A DNA stretch of 63,405 nucleotides from Paracoccaceae bacterium (GCA_002709405.1 PAQV01000059.1:1-63405), one strand, 5' to 3'; positions 1-9,305 are shown, counted from the stretch's first letter. Translations and numbers: made by a program. Notes: generated by a model not told the origin, from the sequence alone.

Positions 1-3000
1 ACAGGTGCTTGCGCCGATGGCCGAGGACGGGAAAGAGCCGCTGGCCTCGATGGGCGACGACACGCCGTCCGCCGTTCTGTCCAACAAGTACCGTAACCTG
101 TCGCATTACTTCCGGCAGAACTTCAGCCAGGTGACGAACCCGCCGATCGACAGCCTGCGCGAATTCCGCGTCATGTCGCTGAAGACCCGGTTCGGCAACC
201 TGAAGAACGTGCTGGACGAGTCTTCCTCGCAGACCGAGATCTTCGTGCTGGACAGTCCCTTCGTGGCCAATGCCCAGTTCGAAGAGCTGAAGCAGCATTT
301 CAACGCGGGCCTGAGCGAGATCGACTGTACCTTCGACGTCGGGTCCGGACCGGATGCCCTACGCCAGGCGCTGAACCGCATCCGTGCCGAGGCCGAAGAG
401 GCCGTGCGCTCGGGCGGCGGCCACGTGATCCTGACCGACCAGAACCAGGGGCCGGGCAAGGTCGGCATGCCGATGATCCTGGCCACCAGCGCGGTGCATT
501 CCTGGCTGACCCAGAAGGGGCTACGCACCTTCTGTTCGCTGGGCGTGCGGTCGGCGGAATGTGTCGATCCGCATTACTTTGCCGTGCTGCTGGGCTGTGG
601 CGCGACCATCGTCAACGCCTACCTGGCCGAGGACAGCCTGGCCGACCGCATCAAGCGCGGCCTGCTGGACATGACCCTGACCGAAGCCGTGGCGATGTAC
701 CGCGAAGCCATCGACCAGGGTCTTCTCAAGATCATGTCGAAGATGGGGATTTCCGTCGTGTCGTCCTATCGGGGCGGTCTGAACTTCGAGGCCGTGGGCC
801 TGTCGCGCGCCATGTGCGCGGAGTTCTTCCCCGGCATGACCTCCCGCATCTCCGGCATCGGTGTCTCGGGTATCCAGAAGAAGGTCGAGGACGTGCATTC
901 GCGCGGCTGGCTGTCCGGCCTGGACGTCCTGCCGATCGGCGGGTTCTACAAGGCCCGCAAATCCGGCGAGACCCACGCCTGGGAAGCGCAGACGATGCAC
1001 ATGCTGCAATCGGCCTGTAACCGGTCTTCCTACGAGATCTGGAAGCAGTACAGCGCGCGGATGCAGGCGAACCCGCCGATCCACCTGCGCGACCTGCTGG
1101 CGATCAAGCCGCTGGGCAACGCGATTCCGCTGGAAGAGGTCGAGTCTATCACCTCGATCCGCAAGCGGTTCGTGACGCCGGGCATGTCGCTGGGCGCCCT
1201 GTCGCCCGAGGCGCACAAGACGCTGAACGTGGCCATGAACCGCATCGGGGCCAAGTCCGACAGCGGCGAGGGCGGCGAGGATCCGGCACACTTTGTTCCG
1301 GAGCCCAACGGCGACAACCCGTCGGCCAAGATCAAGCAGGTGGCCTCGGGGCGCTTTGGCGTGACCGCCGAGTACCTCAACCATTGCGAAGAGCTTGAAA
1401 TCAAGGTGGCCCAGGGCGCCAAGCCGGGTGAGGGCGGCCAGTTGCCGGGCATGAAGGTGACCGACCTGATCGCGCGTCTGCGGCATTCGACCAAGGGCGT
1501 GACCCTGATCTCGCCGCCGCCGCACCACGACATCTACTCGATCGAGGACCTGGCGCAGCTGATCTACGATCTCAAGCAGATCAACCCGCGCTGCAAGGTG
1601 ACGGTCAAGCTGGTGGCATCCTCGGGCGTGGGCACGATTGCCGCCGGGGTGGCCAAGGCCAAGGCGGACATCATCCTGATCTCGGGCCACAATGGCGGCA
1701 CCGGGGCGTCGCCCGCGACGTCCATCAAGTACGCCGGCCTGCCCTGGGAAATGGGCCTGACCGAGGCGCACCAGGTGCTGTCGATGAACCACCTGCGGGG
1801 CCGCGTGACGCTGCGCACGGATGGCGGTCTGCGGACGGGGCGTGACATTGTCATGGCCGCGATGCTGGGGGCCGAGGAATACGGCATCGGCACCGCCGCG
1901 CTGATCGCGATGGGCTGCATCATGGTCCGCCAGTGCCAGTCGAACACCTGCCCGGTGGGCGTCTGCACCCAGGATCCGTCCCTGCGCGACAAGTTCACCG
2001 GCAACGCGGACAAGGTGGTCAACCTGATCACCTTCTACGCCCAGGAAGTCCGTGAAATCCTGGCCGAGCTGGGTGCACGGTCGCTGGACGAGGTGATCGG
2101 CCGGGCCGACCTGCTGAACCAGGTCAGCCGCGGGTCCGCGCACCTGGACGACCTGGACCTGAACCCGCTGCTGATCACTGTCGATGGCGCGGACAAGATC
2201 GTCTACGATCGCAACAAGCCGCGCAACCCGGTGCCGGATACGCTGGATGCCCAGATCGTGCACGATGCCGCGCGGTTCCTGGAAGAAGGCGAGAAAATGC
2301 AGCTGTCCTACGCGGTGCAGAACACGCACCGCACGGTCGGCACGCGCACGTCCAGCCACATCGTCAAGAACTTCGGCATGCGCAACGCGTTCCAGCCGGA
2401 CCACCTGACGGTGAAACTGCAGGGCAGCGCCGGGCAGTCGCTGGGGGCCTTTGCGGCTCCGGGTCTGAAGATCGAGGTGTCGGGCGATGCCAACGACTAT
2501 GTGGGCAAGGGCCTGTCGGGCGGTCTGATCGTCGTGCGGCCGCCGCAGGTGTCGCCGCTGAAGGCGGACGAGAACACCATCGTCGGCAACACCGTGCTGT
2601 ACGGGGCGACGGACGGGTTCCTGTTCGCGGCCGGGCGTGCGGGCGAGCGGTTTGCGGTGCGGAACTCGGGCGCGAAAGTGGTGATCGAGGGCTGCGGGTC
2701 GAACGGCTGTGAATACATGACCGGCGGCGTGGCGGTGATCCTGGGGGATATCGGGCCGAACTTCGGGGCCGGGATGACCGGGGGCATGGCCTACCTGTAC
2801 GACCCCGAGGGCAAGGCCGAGACCATGATGAACATGGATACCCTGGTGACCTGCCCGGTGACGGTCGAACATTGGGAAGCCGAGCTGCACGAACTGATCA
2901 CCGGTCACGCGACTGAAACCTATTCGCGCAAGGCCAAGGACATCCTGCAGCACTGGGAGGTCGAGAAGGGCAACTTCCTTCAGGTCTGTCCGAAAGAGAT

Positions 3001-3058
3001 GCTGGCCCATCTGCCCGCGCCGCTGAGCCTGGAAGAAAAGGCGATGCCGGCGGAATGA
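1..3058 (+). CDS. gltB: Glutamate synthase large subunit, 5' partial
   Basis: This is the C-terminal two thirds of the ferredoxin/NADPH-type glutamate synthase alpha chain, which uses glutamine and 2-oxoglutarate to make two glutamates. About 1018 residues are present against roughly 1500 in the full protein, so the glutaminase domain lies left of the window; the reading frame is open to base 2. Visible parts are the central domain, the FMN-binding (beta/alpha)8 synthase domain, the 3Fe-4S cysteines near bases 1916-1950 (C-x5-C-x4-C, within CIMVRQCQSNTC), and the C-terminal GXGXG beta-helix (for example GKGLSGGLIVV). No gltD follows; it may be upstream outside the window. Confidence 0.96.
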   Translation, partial: QVLAPMAEDGKEPLASMGDDTPSAVLSNKYRNLSHYFRQNFSQVTNPPIDSLREFRVMSLKTRFGNLKNVLDESSSQTEIFVLDSPFVANAQFEELKQHFNAGLSEIDCTFDVGSGPDALRQALNRIRAEAEEAVRSGGGHVILTDQNQGPGKVGMPMILATSAVHSWLTQKGLRTFCSLGVRSAECVDPHYFAVLLGCGATIVNAYLAEDSLADRIKRGLLDMTLTEAVAMYREAIDQGLLKIMSKMGISVVSSYRGGLNFEAVGLSRAMCAEFFPGMTSRISGIGVSGIQKKVEDVHSRGWLSGLDVLPIGGFYKARKSGETHAWEAQTMHMLQSACNRSSYEIWKQYSARMQANPPIHLRDLLAIKPLGNAIPLEEVESITSIRKRFVTPGMSLGALSPEAHKTLNVAMNRIGAKSDSGEGGEDPAHFVPEPNGDNPSAKIKQVASGRFGVTAEYLNHCEELEIKVAQGAKPGEGGQLPGMKVTDLIARLRHSTKGVTLISPPPHHDIYSIEDLAQLIYDLKQINPRCKVTVKLVASSGVGTIAAGVAKAKADIILISGHNGGTGASPATSIKYAGLPWEMGLTEAHQVLSMNHLRGRVTLRTDGGLRTGRDIVMAAMLGAEEYGIGTAALIAMGCIMVRQCQSNTCPVGVCTQDPSLRDKFTGNADKVVNLITFYAQEVREILAELGARSLDEVIGRADLLNQVSRGSAHLDDLDLNPLLITVDGADKIVYDRNKPRNPVPDTLDAQIVHDAARFLEEGEKMQLSYAVQNTHRTVGTRTSSHIVKNFGMRNAFQPDHLTVKLQGSAGQSLGAFAAPGLKIEVSGDANDYVGKGLSGGLIVVRPPQVSPLKADENTIVGNTVLYGATDGFLFAAGRAGERFAVRNSGAKVVIEGCGSNGCEYMTGGVAVILGDIGPNFGAGMTGGMAYLYDPEGKAETMMNMDTLVTCPVTVEHWEAELHELITGHATETYSRKAKDILQHWEVEKGNFLQVCPKEMLAHLPAPLSLEEKAMPAE

Positions 3059-3064
3059 CGACAT

Positions 3065-3097
3065 GGCCCGGGCGCGGCGTTGAGGCGCGCCCGGGCC
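3065..3097. terminator. GC-rich hairpin after gltB
   Basis: A 12-bp perfect inverted repeat (GGCCCGGGCGCG at 3065-3076 and its complement at 3086-3097) with a 9-nt loop sits just after the gltB stop. No U-tract follows, so it may be a Rho-dependent or 3'-protecting hairpin rather than a classical terminator. Confidence 0.45.
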
Positions 3098-3248
3098 GCA
3101 CTCCCACCCTGTCGCCGTTGCATTGGCGGCCGGTATGGCGCGAGCCCACCCCGTGCGCCCCGGGCGCGCCCTGCACCGTTTCGCCCGGCGGGCAAACGCG
3201 GTAGTCTGGAGCCCGAGGCAAGAACATCGGGCAGGACGCGGTAGGGAC

Positions 3249-4004
3249 GTGGCAAAACAGGCGTCGAAATCGAAAGACAGCGGTAAGGACGGGGGCAAGG
3301 ACGGGCCCTCCGGCGGCAAGAAGCGCCGGTTCCGGCCAGGCTATTGGCTGTACCGGATCGGCTTGCGCCTGCTGGCCGTTTTCGTGGCCCTGGCCACTGC
3401 GCTGGTCTTCCTGTTTGCCGTGGTGAACCCTCCGGTCACGGTGACCATGTGGCAGGAATACGGGCGCTATGGCCCCCTGAAACGCGATTGGGTTGCCCTC
3501 GACGATATCGCCCCGGTCATGGTCCGATCCGCAGTGGCGGCCGAGGACGCCAATTTCTGCCTGCACTGGGGTTTCGATGTCGACGCCCTGAAGGCCGCCA
3601 TGGAAAGCGGCGCGCAGCGGGGCGGGTCGACGATTACCCAGCAGGTGACCAAGAACGTCTTTTTGTGGCAGGGCCGGTCCTGGCTGCGCAAGGCGATGGA
3701 GACCCTGATCACGCCGATGGTCGAAGCCGTCTGGTCCAAGCGCCGGATCCTCGAAGTATACCTGAACGTTGCAGAAACCGGGCCGGGCATCTTCGGGGTC
3801 GAGGCCGCGGCGCAGCACTACTTTGGCACCCGGGCCGCCGACCTGACCCCCCGCCAGGCCGCGCGCATTGCCGCTGTCCTGCCGTCTCCGCGCACGCGCA
3901 ACCCGGCCGAGCTGTCGCCCACGTTGCAGCGCCGCGCGGCATCCATTGCCGACGGGGCCGCGACAATTGCAGCGGATGGCCGCGCGGATTGTTTCGAGGA
4001 TTGA
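3249..4004 (+). CDS. mtgA: Monofunctional biosynthetic peptidoglycan transglycosylase
   Basis: This family 51 glycosyltransferase polymerises lipid II into glycan strands at the inner membrane. After a Lys/Gly-rich cytoplasmic start there is one membrane segment (about residues 35-60), then the transglycosylase motifs: the catalytic-Glu motif EDANFCLHWGFD, GGSTITQQ and RRILEVYLNVAE. I chose the GTG at 3249, preceded by GGTAGGGA, giving 251 residues; upstream in-frame codons are Arg/Pro-rich and unlike the family. It lies 190 bp after gltB. It is distinct from the bifunctional-type pbpC later in the window. Confidence 0.93.
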   Translation: MAKQASKSKDSGKDGGKDGPSGGKKRRFRPGYWLYRIGLRLLAVFVALATALVFLFAVVNPPVTVTMWQEYGRYGPLKRDWVALDDIAPVMVRSAVAAEDANFCLHWGFDVDALKAAMESGAQRGGSTITQQVTKNVFLWQGRSWLRKAMETLITPMVEAVWSKRRILEVYLNVAETGPGIFGVEAAAQHYFGTRAADLTPRQAARIAAVLPSPRTRNPAELSPTLQRRAASIADGAATIAADGRADCFED

Positions 4005-4059
4005 ATTCCGCTGCCTCGCGGCGTTACAACCGCCCTATTCCCTCATGACAAAGACCCCT

Positions 4060-4725
4060 ATGGCCCGTCTTTTCCACGTTCCCCTGTCGCCCTTTTGCCG
4101 CAAGGTCCGCCTGTCTCTCGCCGAGAAGAAGATCGAGGTCGAGCTGGTCGAAGAACGGTACTGGGAGAAGGACACCGATTTCATGCGGCGCAACCCGGCG
4201 GCCAAGGTCCCGGTGCTGCGTCTGGACAACAAGCTGATGGCCGAAAGCGCGGCGATCTGCGAATACCTCGAAGAAACCCGGCCCGATCCCGCGCTGCTGC
4301 CCAAGGATTCCGATGGCCGCTACGAGGTGCGCCGCCTGGTGGGCTGGTTCGACGACAAGTTCCATAACGAGGTGACCTCGAAGCTGCTGTACGAGCGGGT
4401 GAACAAGAAGGTCATGGGCCAGGGCTTTCCCGACAGCCGCAACGTCAAGGACGGGGCCAAGGCGATCAAATACCACCTGGATTACATGGGCTGGCTGCTG
4501 GATCACCGGCGCTGGCTGGCCGGAGACGTGATGACCCTGGCCGATTTCGCCGCCGCCGCGCACCTGTCGTCGCTGGACTATATCTCGGACGTGGACTGGA
4601 ACCGGTCGGCCGTGGTCAAGGACTGGTACGCCAAGATCAAGTCCCGGCCGGCGTTCCGGTCGATCCTGGCCGACCAGATCCCCGGGTTCCCGCAGCCTCC
4701 GCACTACGCCGACCTGGATTTCTAA
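4060..4725 (+). CDS. Glutathione S-transferase family protein
   Basis: This is a soluble GST-fold protein of about 221 residues. The N-terminal thioredoxin-like domain starts with PLSPFCRKVRLSL, where the Ser/Cys would contact glutathione, followed by the cis-Pro region (AAKVPVLRLDN) and the ESAAICEYLE glutathione-binding motif. The all-helical C-terminal domain carries the LADFAAAAHLSSLDY N-capping segment. The ATG at 4060 starts the fold directly; an in-frame ATG at 4045 would add five residues, and neither has a clear ribosome binding site. The substrate cannot be read from the sequence. It follows mtgA by 55 bp. Confidence 0.88.
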   Translation: MARLFHVPLSPFCRKVRLSLAEKKIEVELVEERYWEKDTDFMRRNPAAKVPVLRLDNKLMAESAAICEYLEETRPDPALLPKDSDGRYEVRRLVGWFDDKFHNEVTSKLLYERVNKKVMGQGFPDSRNVKDGAKAIKYHLDYMGWLLDHRRWLAGDVMTLADFAAAAHLSSLDYISDVDWNRSAVVKDWYAKIKSRPAFRSILADQIPGFPQPPHYADLDF

Positions 4726-4798
4726 GCCGGTCCGGCCGCCGGTCGGCCTTATGCAAGGGCGGCTTGGGCTTCGGCCTGCTTCCGTGTAACCAGCTGTC

Positions 4799-5839
4799 AT
4801 GGATATGGATGCGCTCAAGGACCGGCTGAGGACCCAGGCCCTGGACGAAGGGTTCGTCGCCATGCGCATCTGCCGGCCCGATGCGGTGCCCGAGGTGCCC
4901 GAGCGGTTGCGGGCCTTCCTGGACCAGGGCTTTCACGGGCAGATGGGCTGGTTGGCCGAGCGCGTTCACTGGCGGCAGGATCCCGCCGCCTTGTGGCCCG
5001 AGGCGCGCTCAGTGATCATGCTGGCCGAAAGCTATGCGCCCGACAGCGATCCGTTGCCCCTGCTGAAGGCGCGCGACCAGGGGGTGGTGTCGGCCTATGC
5101 CCGGGGGCGCGATTACCACGATATCGTCAAGAAACGCCTGAAGCGGGTCGGGCGCTGGCTGATCGACGCGGCCAAGGCGGGCGAGGTGCCCCAGATCAAG
5201 GTGTTCGTCGATACAGCGCCGGTGCCGGAAAAGGCCCTGGGCCAGGCGGCCGGCCTGGGCTGGCAGGGCAAGCACACCAACCTGGTCAGCCGCGACTGGG
5301 GCAATTGGTGCTTCCTCGGGGCGATCTTTACCACGCTGGAGCTGCCGGTTGACGAGGCCGAGCACGACCATTGCGGCAAGTGCCGCCGCTGCTTGGACAT
5401 CTGTCCGACCGATGCGTTTCCGGCGCCCTACCGGCTGGACGCCCGGCGGTGCATTTCCTACCTGACGATCGAACACAAGGGGCCCGTCGACGAAGATCTG
5501 CGCCCGCATCTGGGCAACCGGATCTATGGCTGCGACGATTGCCTGGCCGTCTGCCCCTGGAACAAGTTCGCGCAAGAGGCGTCGGACATGCGCTATGGCG
5601 GCCAGGCCACGGCCCCCCTCGACCAGCTTGCCAGGCTGGATGACGCGGCCTTCCGCGCCCGGTTCTCCGGCTCGCCCATAAAGCGGATCGGGCGGGACCG
5701 GTTCGTGCGTAACGTGCTATATGCCATCGGGAATTCCGGCTCGCCCGAACTGGCGCACGTGGCCCGATCCCTGACCGACGACCCCGATGCCGCCGTGGCG
5801 GACGCGGCCCGCTGGGCCGTCGCCCGCCTGGCGGTCTAG
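4799..5839 (+). CDS. queG: Epoxyqueuosine reductase
   Basis: QueG catalyses the last step of queuosine synthesis in tRNA, reducing epoxyqueuosine to queuosine using cobalamin and two [4Fe-4S] clusters. The 346-residue protein has the N-terminal cobalamin-binding fold with [20 protein letters not shown], then two ferredoxin-type clusters: [16 protein letters not shown] and [14 protein letters not shown] short HEAT-like tail ends the protein. The stop falls one base before the msrA stop on the opposite strand. A queuosine-precursor transporter lies at 44985-45614, but the two are not linked. Confidence 0.96.
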   Translation: MDMDALKDRLRTQALDEGFVAMRICRPDAVPEVPERLRAFLDQGFHGQMGWLAERVHWRQDPAALWPEARSVIMLAESYAPDSDPLPLLKARDQGVVSAYARGRDYHDIVKKRLKRVGRWLIDAAKAGEVPQIKVFVDTAPVPEKALGQAAGLGWQGKHTNLVSRDWGNWCFLGAIFTTLELPVDEAEHDHCGKCRRCLDICPTDAFPAPYRLDARRCISYLTIEHKGPVDEDLRPHLGNRIYGCDDCLAVCPWNKFAQEASDMRYGGQATAPLDQLARLDDAAFRARFSGSPIKRIGRDRFVRNVLYAIGNSGSPELAHVARSLTDDPDAAVADAARWAVARLAV

Positions 5840-5840
5840 G

Positions 5841-6353
5841 TTACTCGGCCGCCTTGCGCTTGGGCAGGACCCAGTCGGCGCGGGGGAAGTGGCAGGTATA
5901 GCCGTTCGGCAGCCGCTGCAGGTAATCCTGGTGCTCGGGCTCGGCCTCCCAGAAATCGCCCACTGGTTGAACCTCGGTCACGACGCGGCCCGGCCAAAGA
6001 CCGGAATGGTTGACATCCGCGATGGTGTCCAGGGCGGTCTGGCGCTGATCCTCGGTTTCGAAATAGATCGCCGAGCGATAGCTGAGCCCGATGTCGTTGC
6101 CCTGCCGGTTCATCGTCGTGGGATCATGGATCTGGAAGAAGAACTCCAGAAGGTCACGATAGCTGATCACGTCTGGATCGAACCAGATCTCGATCCCCTC
6201 GGCATGGGTGCCATGGTTGCGATAGGTGGCGTCGGGGACGTCTCCGCCGGTATAGCCCACACGGGTCTTGTCGACGCCTGGCAGCTTGCGGATCAGATCC
6301 TGCATGCCCCAGAAACACCCCCCCGCCAAAACGGCCCGTTCTCGTTTCGTCAT
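5841..6353 (-). CDS. msrA: Peptide-methionine (S)-S-oxide reductase MsrA
   Basis: MsrA reduces the S epimer of methionine sulfoxide in damaged proteins and free methionine. The 170-residue protein carries the catalytic GGCFWG motif (Cys13), the GYTGG and [11 protein letters not shown] segments, and one C-terminal Cys (YTCHFP) that could act as the resolving residue. There is no signal peptide, so it is cytoplasmic. Its ATG follows the msrB TGA with no gap, which indicates translational coupling in an msrB-msrA operon. It converges on queG. Confidence 0.96.
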   Translation of the reverse strand: MTKRERAVLAGGCFWGMQDLIRKLPGVDKTRVGYTGGDVPDATYRNHGTHAEGIEIWFDPDVISYRDLLEFFFQIHDPTTMNRQGNDIGLSYRSAIYFETEDQRQTALDTIADVNHSGLWPGRVVTEVQPVGDFWEAEPEHQDYLQRLPNGYTCHFPRADWVLPKRKAAE

Positions 6354-6800
6354 TCAAATGTCCTCCACCAAATCAGTGTAGTCACCATAGCCTTCCTTTT
6401 CCATTTCGTCACGATGAACGAAACGAAGGGCGGCCGAGTTGATGCAGTAGCGCAGCCCACCCCGGCTGCGCGGCCCGTCCGGGAAGACATGGCCAAGGTG
6501 GCTGTCTCCGTGCTTGGAGCGGACCTCGGTGCGGATCATCCCGTGCGTCCGGTCCTGCAGTTCGACCACGTGGTCCGGTTCGATCGGCTTGACGAAACTG
6601 GGCCAGCCGCAGCCGGACTCATACTTGGCCGACGACGCGAACAGCGGTTCGCCTGAAACCACGTCGACATAGATGCCGGGTTCCTTGTTGGACAGGTATT
6701 TGCCAGTGCCCGGACGTTCGGTGCCGCTTTTCTGCGTGACGTAGAATTCCTCGTCGGACAGGGCGGCCAGGGCTTCTTCGGTCTTGGCATAGCGGGTCAT
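6354..6800 (-). CDS. msrB: Peptide-methionine (R)-S-oxide reductase MsrB, zinc-less type
   Basis: MsrB repairs the R epimer of methionine sulfoxide, complementing MsrA. The 148-residue protein has SGCGWPSF, HLGHVFPDGP and the catalytic RYCIN (Cys119). Both CxxC pairs that bind structural zinc in the Escherichia coli enzyme are missing: the positions read Asp/Ser in YVDVVSGEPLF and Ser/Gly in EVRSKHGDSH. It starts at the ATG preceded by AAGGAG and is first in the msrB-msrA operon, divergent from a glutathione-peroxidase-like gene. Confidence 0.95.
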   Translation of the reverse strand: MTRYAKTEEALAALSDEEFYVTQKSGTERPGTGKYLSNKEPGIYVDVVSGEPLFASSAKYESGCGWPSFVKPIEPDHVVELQDRTHGMIRTEVRSKHGDSHLGHVFPDGPRSRGGLRYCINSAALRFVHRDEMEKEGYGDYTDLVEDI

Positions 6801-6898
6801 GGCAAGCTCCTTTGCTGATGCATGGGCCTAGATTTGGGGCTGGTCGGGCCGGTTCCAAGTCCTAAATCACAAACTGCGATCCTAGACGAGGTCTGACG
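6801..6898. promoter_or_regulatory. Divergent promoter region between msrB-msrA and the peroxidase gene
   Basis: This 98-bp gap separates the start codons of msrB (minus) and the peroxidase gene (plus), so both promoters must lie here. The msrB ribosome binding site AAGGAG is clear. I see no certain operator. Confidence 0.5.
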
Positions 6899-7429
6899 AT
6901 GACACGCCGGTTGTTCTCTCTTCTGATGCTGTTTTTCGCATCTTCGACCGGTCTGGCCCTGGCCGAGGGGTTGACCGGCCGGTTCGCGTCGATCGACGGG
7001 GGCGAGCTGTCGCTGGAGGCATGGCGCGGCCAGCCGGTGCTGGTGGTCAATACGGCGTCGGAATGCGGGTTCACCTACCAGTACGAGGGCATGCAGCGGC
7101 TTTACGACACCTACCGGTCCCGCGGGCTGGTCGTCCTGGCTGTGCCCTCTGACGACTTCAACCAGGAGCTGGCAACGGCGGAAGAGGTCAAGGAGTTCTG
7201 CACGCTGACCTTTGGACTGGATTTTCCGATGACCGATATCACGCACGTGAGGGGTCGCGACGCGCACCCCTTCTTTGCCTCTGTTCGGGACGAAACCGGC
7301 TTCGAGCCCCGCTGGAACTTCAACAAGATCCTGCTGGGCCCGGATGGAGAGGTTGTCGCGACCTGGCGCTCTGCCACCCGGCCGGAAAGCGATGCCGTGA
7401 CCGGGCGGATCGAGGCCCTTTTGGATTGA
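6899..7429 (+). CDS. Exported glutathione-peroxidase-family protein
   Basis: This 176-residue thioredoxin-fold peroxidase has an N-terminal signal peptide (MTRRLFSLLMLFF...ALAEG), so it should act in the periplasm on hydroperoxides. The peroxidatic Cys56 is in NTASECGFT, and Trp139-Asn140 of the catalytic tetrad are in RWNFNK. The tetrad Gln, usually in CNQFGGQE, is not present: the segment reads PSDDFNQE. A thioredoxin-type reductant seems more likely than glutathione in the periplasm, which is inference. It is divergent from msrB, forming an oxidative-damage cluster. Confidence 0.88.
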   Translation: MTRRLFSLLMLFFASSTGLALAEGLTGRFASIDGGELSLEAWRGQPVLVVNTASECGFTYQYEGMQRLYDTYRSRGLVVLAVPSDDFNQELATAEEVKEFCTLTFGLDFPMTDITHVRGRDAHPFFASVRDETGFEPRWNFNKILLGPDGEVVATWRSATRPESDAVTGRIEALLD

Positions 7430-7469
7430 AGATCGACACCTCAGCGTTGCGCCTGTGAAGAACCGGCGG

Positions 7470-7502
7470 CCGGGGTATTTGGAAAGAGAAAGAAGCAGCA
7501 GT
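7470..7502 (+). repeat. Tail copy of dispersed repeat (copy 1)
   Basis: CCGGGGTATTT followed by GGAAAGAGAAAGAAGCAGCAG matches the tail of the dispersed repeat described in the findings. It lies 40 bp after the peroxidase stop, pointing toward copy 2 on the other strand in the same convergent gap. Confidence 0.75.
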
Positions 7503-7593
7503 GCGGCGCTTACCTGCTGGAGTATGGGGTGCGACAACCGTACCGCCCGGAAAGTTCGCTCGACACTGATGGCGGACCTGCGCGCCAACCACT

Positions 7594-7657
7594 TGCTTCT
7601 TTCTTTTCGAAAATACCCCGGGGGAGTCCTCCAGCGGAGGACGGGGGCAGCGCCCCC
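7594..7657 (-). repeat. Full copy of dispersed repeat (copy 2)
   Basis: Read on the minus strand it has a first stem (GGGGGCGCTGCCCCC), a second GTCC/GGAC hairpin, CCCCCGGGG, and the tail TATTTTCG then AAAAGAAAGAAGC. It begins directly after the TAG stop of the EamA gene, so the stems could end or protect that transcript. Confidence 0.8.
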
Positions 7658-7658
7658 T

Positions 7659-8531
7659 CTAATCGCTTTGGGGTTGGCGAGCGGTTTGGACGACAAGAAT
7701 GCCGACCGTGATGATTGCGACACCAATCGCATCGGTCAGGGTCAGTTGTTCACCCAGTAGAACAGCGGCGACGCCGACGCCGAAGACCGGATTCAGGAAA
7801 TGGAAGGTGGCGGCGCGGATCGGGCCGAGGCGGTTGAGAAGGTGCACCCAAACGAAAGTGGCCAGCAGACCGGGCACCAGCGTTGTATAGAGGAATGCAG
7901 CGAGCAGCGGCCAGCTTGGGGTGACGTGGGGGGTTTCAATGAAGGCTGCGGCCACGAACAGGGCGGCCGAGCCGATCAGCATTTGCAGGCCGACGATCAT
8001 CATGAAGTTGCCGCCCGAGGTCGCGCCCCGGATCGCGAGGGTGGCAAAGGTCAGGGCCAAGGCGCCGAGCAGGCACAGCATCACGCCCATCGGATCTGCC
8101 CCGCCCGAGATGCGCGCGCCCATGATCAGGGCCACTCCGGCGGTGCCGGCGATCAGGCCGGCCAGCCCTGCCGGCCTCAGCTTGTCGCCCAGAAAGGCCC
8201 AGCTGGCCAGGGCCACCAGCAAGGGCATGGATGACGCGATGATGGCGGCGACCGATGCTTCGACCCATTGCATGGCAACAAAGTTCAGCCCCAGGTACAG
8301 CGCGTTCTGGCAGATGCCGAAGAGGAACGTGGCCCGCCATTGGGCCGGGGTCAGCCGCCAGCTTTGTCCCATCACACGCGCGATGATCACCCCAAGAAGG
8401 CCCGACAGCAGGAACCGGGCGGCCAGCGAAAACAGGGGCGAGGCATCGGCGACGATGATCCGGGCCGATGTGAAGGCCGAGGACCACATGAAGGCAAAGG
8501 CCAGGCCCATGGCAAGCGCGCGCAGATCCAT
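7659..8531 (-). CDS. EamA-family (DMT superfamily) permease
   Basis: This 290-residue inner-membrane protein has about ten hydrophobic segments arranged as two EamA repeats, typical of drug/metabolite transporters of unknown substrate. The start is the ATG at 8529-8531 with AGGAGA upstream; the longer frame adds non-membrane residues unlike the family. It converges on the peroxidase gene, and its stop abuts a copy of the dispersed repeat. A similar permease at 24653-25573 is only distantly related by eye. Confidence 0.88.
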   Translation of the reverse strand: MDLRALAMGLAFAFMWSSAFTSARIIVADASPLFSLAARFLLSGLLGVIIARVMGQSWRLTPAQWRATFLFGICQNALYLGLNFVAMQWVEASVAAIIASSMPLLVALASWAFLGDKLRPAGLAGLIAGTAGVALIMGARISGGADPMGVMLCLLGALALTFATLAIRGATSGGNFMMIVGLQMLIGSAALFVAAAFIETPHVTPSWPLLAAFLYTTLVPGLLATFVWVHLLNRLGPIRAATFHFLNPVFGVGVAAVLLGEQLTLTDAIGVAIITVGILVVQTARQPQSD

Positions 8532-8640
8532 CGTGTCTCCTGCGGGGCAATCGGCCCCCGTTATCTGGCCCCGCTCCCCTGCGCGCGGACCATTTCCCAA
8601 TCCGCGGGCGGGGACAAGGTGGCCAGAGCGCCCGTGGCGT

Positions 8641-8672
8641 CAAAAAGAAAAGGGCCGTCATGTGACGGCCCC
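8641..8672 (-). terminator. Intrinsic terminator of the HU-family gene
   Basis: On the minus strand a perfect GGGCCGTC stem with a four-base loop is followed by CTTTTCTTTTT. It lies about 40 bp after the HU stop codon and is one of the clearest intrinsic terminators in the window. Confidence 0.88.
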
Positions 8673-8710
8673 GGGTCGCTGCCCTTGGGCAGCCTGGTGC
8701 TGAGATGACC

Positions 8711-9007
8711 TCAGGCTTCGGCGTTCACGCTGTCCTTGAGCGCCTTGGCGATGGTCATCTTGACGACCTTGTCGGCTTCCTTGGTGAAGGTTTCACCGGT
8801 GGCCGGGTTGCGCACTTCGCGCTCGGGGCGCTCGCGGCAGTAGATCTTGCCGACGCCCGGCAGGGTCACGGCGCCGCCGGCGGACACTTCGCGGGTGATG
8901 ATGCCGATGATGGCATCCAGGGCACCCGTCGCGGCTTTCTTGTCGGTGCCCATTTCTTCGGCCAGAGCGGCCACAAGCTGGGTCTTGGTCATGGGTTTGT
9001 TGGCCAT
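8711..9007 (-). CDS. HU-family DNA-binding protein
   Basis: This is a 98-residue histone-like protein that bends and compacts DNA. It begins MANKPMTKTQLVAALAEEMG (dimer helices), then has the family core VTLPGVGKIYCRERPEREVRN and a beta-arm region with PATGETF, ending in a basic helix. The start is set by AGGAGA upstream of the ATG at 9005-9007. HU and IHF share this fold; the PATGE segment fits HU better. It is a single-gene unit with its own terminator. Confidence 0.92.
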   Translation of the reverse strand: MANKPMTKTQLVAALAEEMGTDKKAATGALDAIIGIITREVSAGGAVTLPGVGKIYCRERPEREVRNPATGETFTKEADKVVKMTIAKALKDSVNAEA

Positions 9008-9305
9008 GTGCTGTGCTCTCCTTAGTCTGCCCGAGTTATGGGGCCTCAGTGCAAGAATGTAACGCGATCTTGTGGGGTCACACAACGCTTGGGGGTCCGA
9101 AAGATGCACAGATGCCGCACTTTTCAGTGGTTATCGGCGTTTCAGTGCCCCCTTGACGCTGGGTCATGGGGCAGAATTAGGCTGCCCGACCCCGGTTACC
9201 CCCACATCGTGAATAGTGAGGCGAATGTAAATAGGGGTTCGATTGCCCACATCCCGGGGAGCGGCGGCTGCCGACTCGGGTCCCGGGATGCCTGGAAGGG
9301 GCGGA

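Noticed and set aside
521..3319. A 932-residue open frame on the minus strand under gltB
   Set aside because: It lies wholly antisense to a clear gltB frame, has low-complexity His/Arg/Gly composition and no motif. It is a shadow caused by high GC.
4726..4755. Possible hairpin after the GST gene
   Set aside because: The arms have mismatches and no T-run follows; such partial repeats are common at this GC content.
9250..9290. Inverted repeat CATCCCGGG/CCCGGGATG after amn
   Set aside because: A 9-bp stem with a 23-nt loop and no U-tract is too weak to call a terminator in GC-rich DNA.
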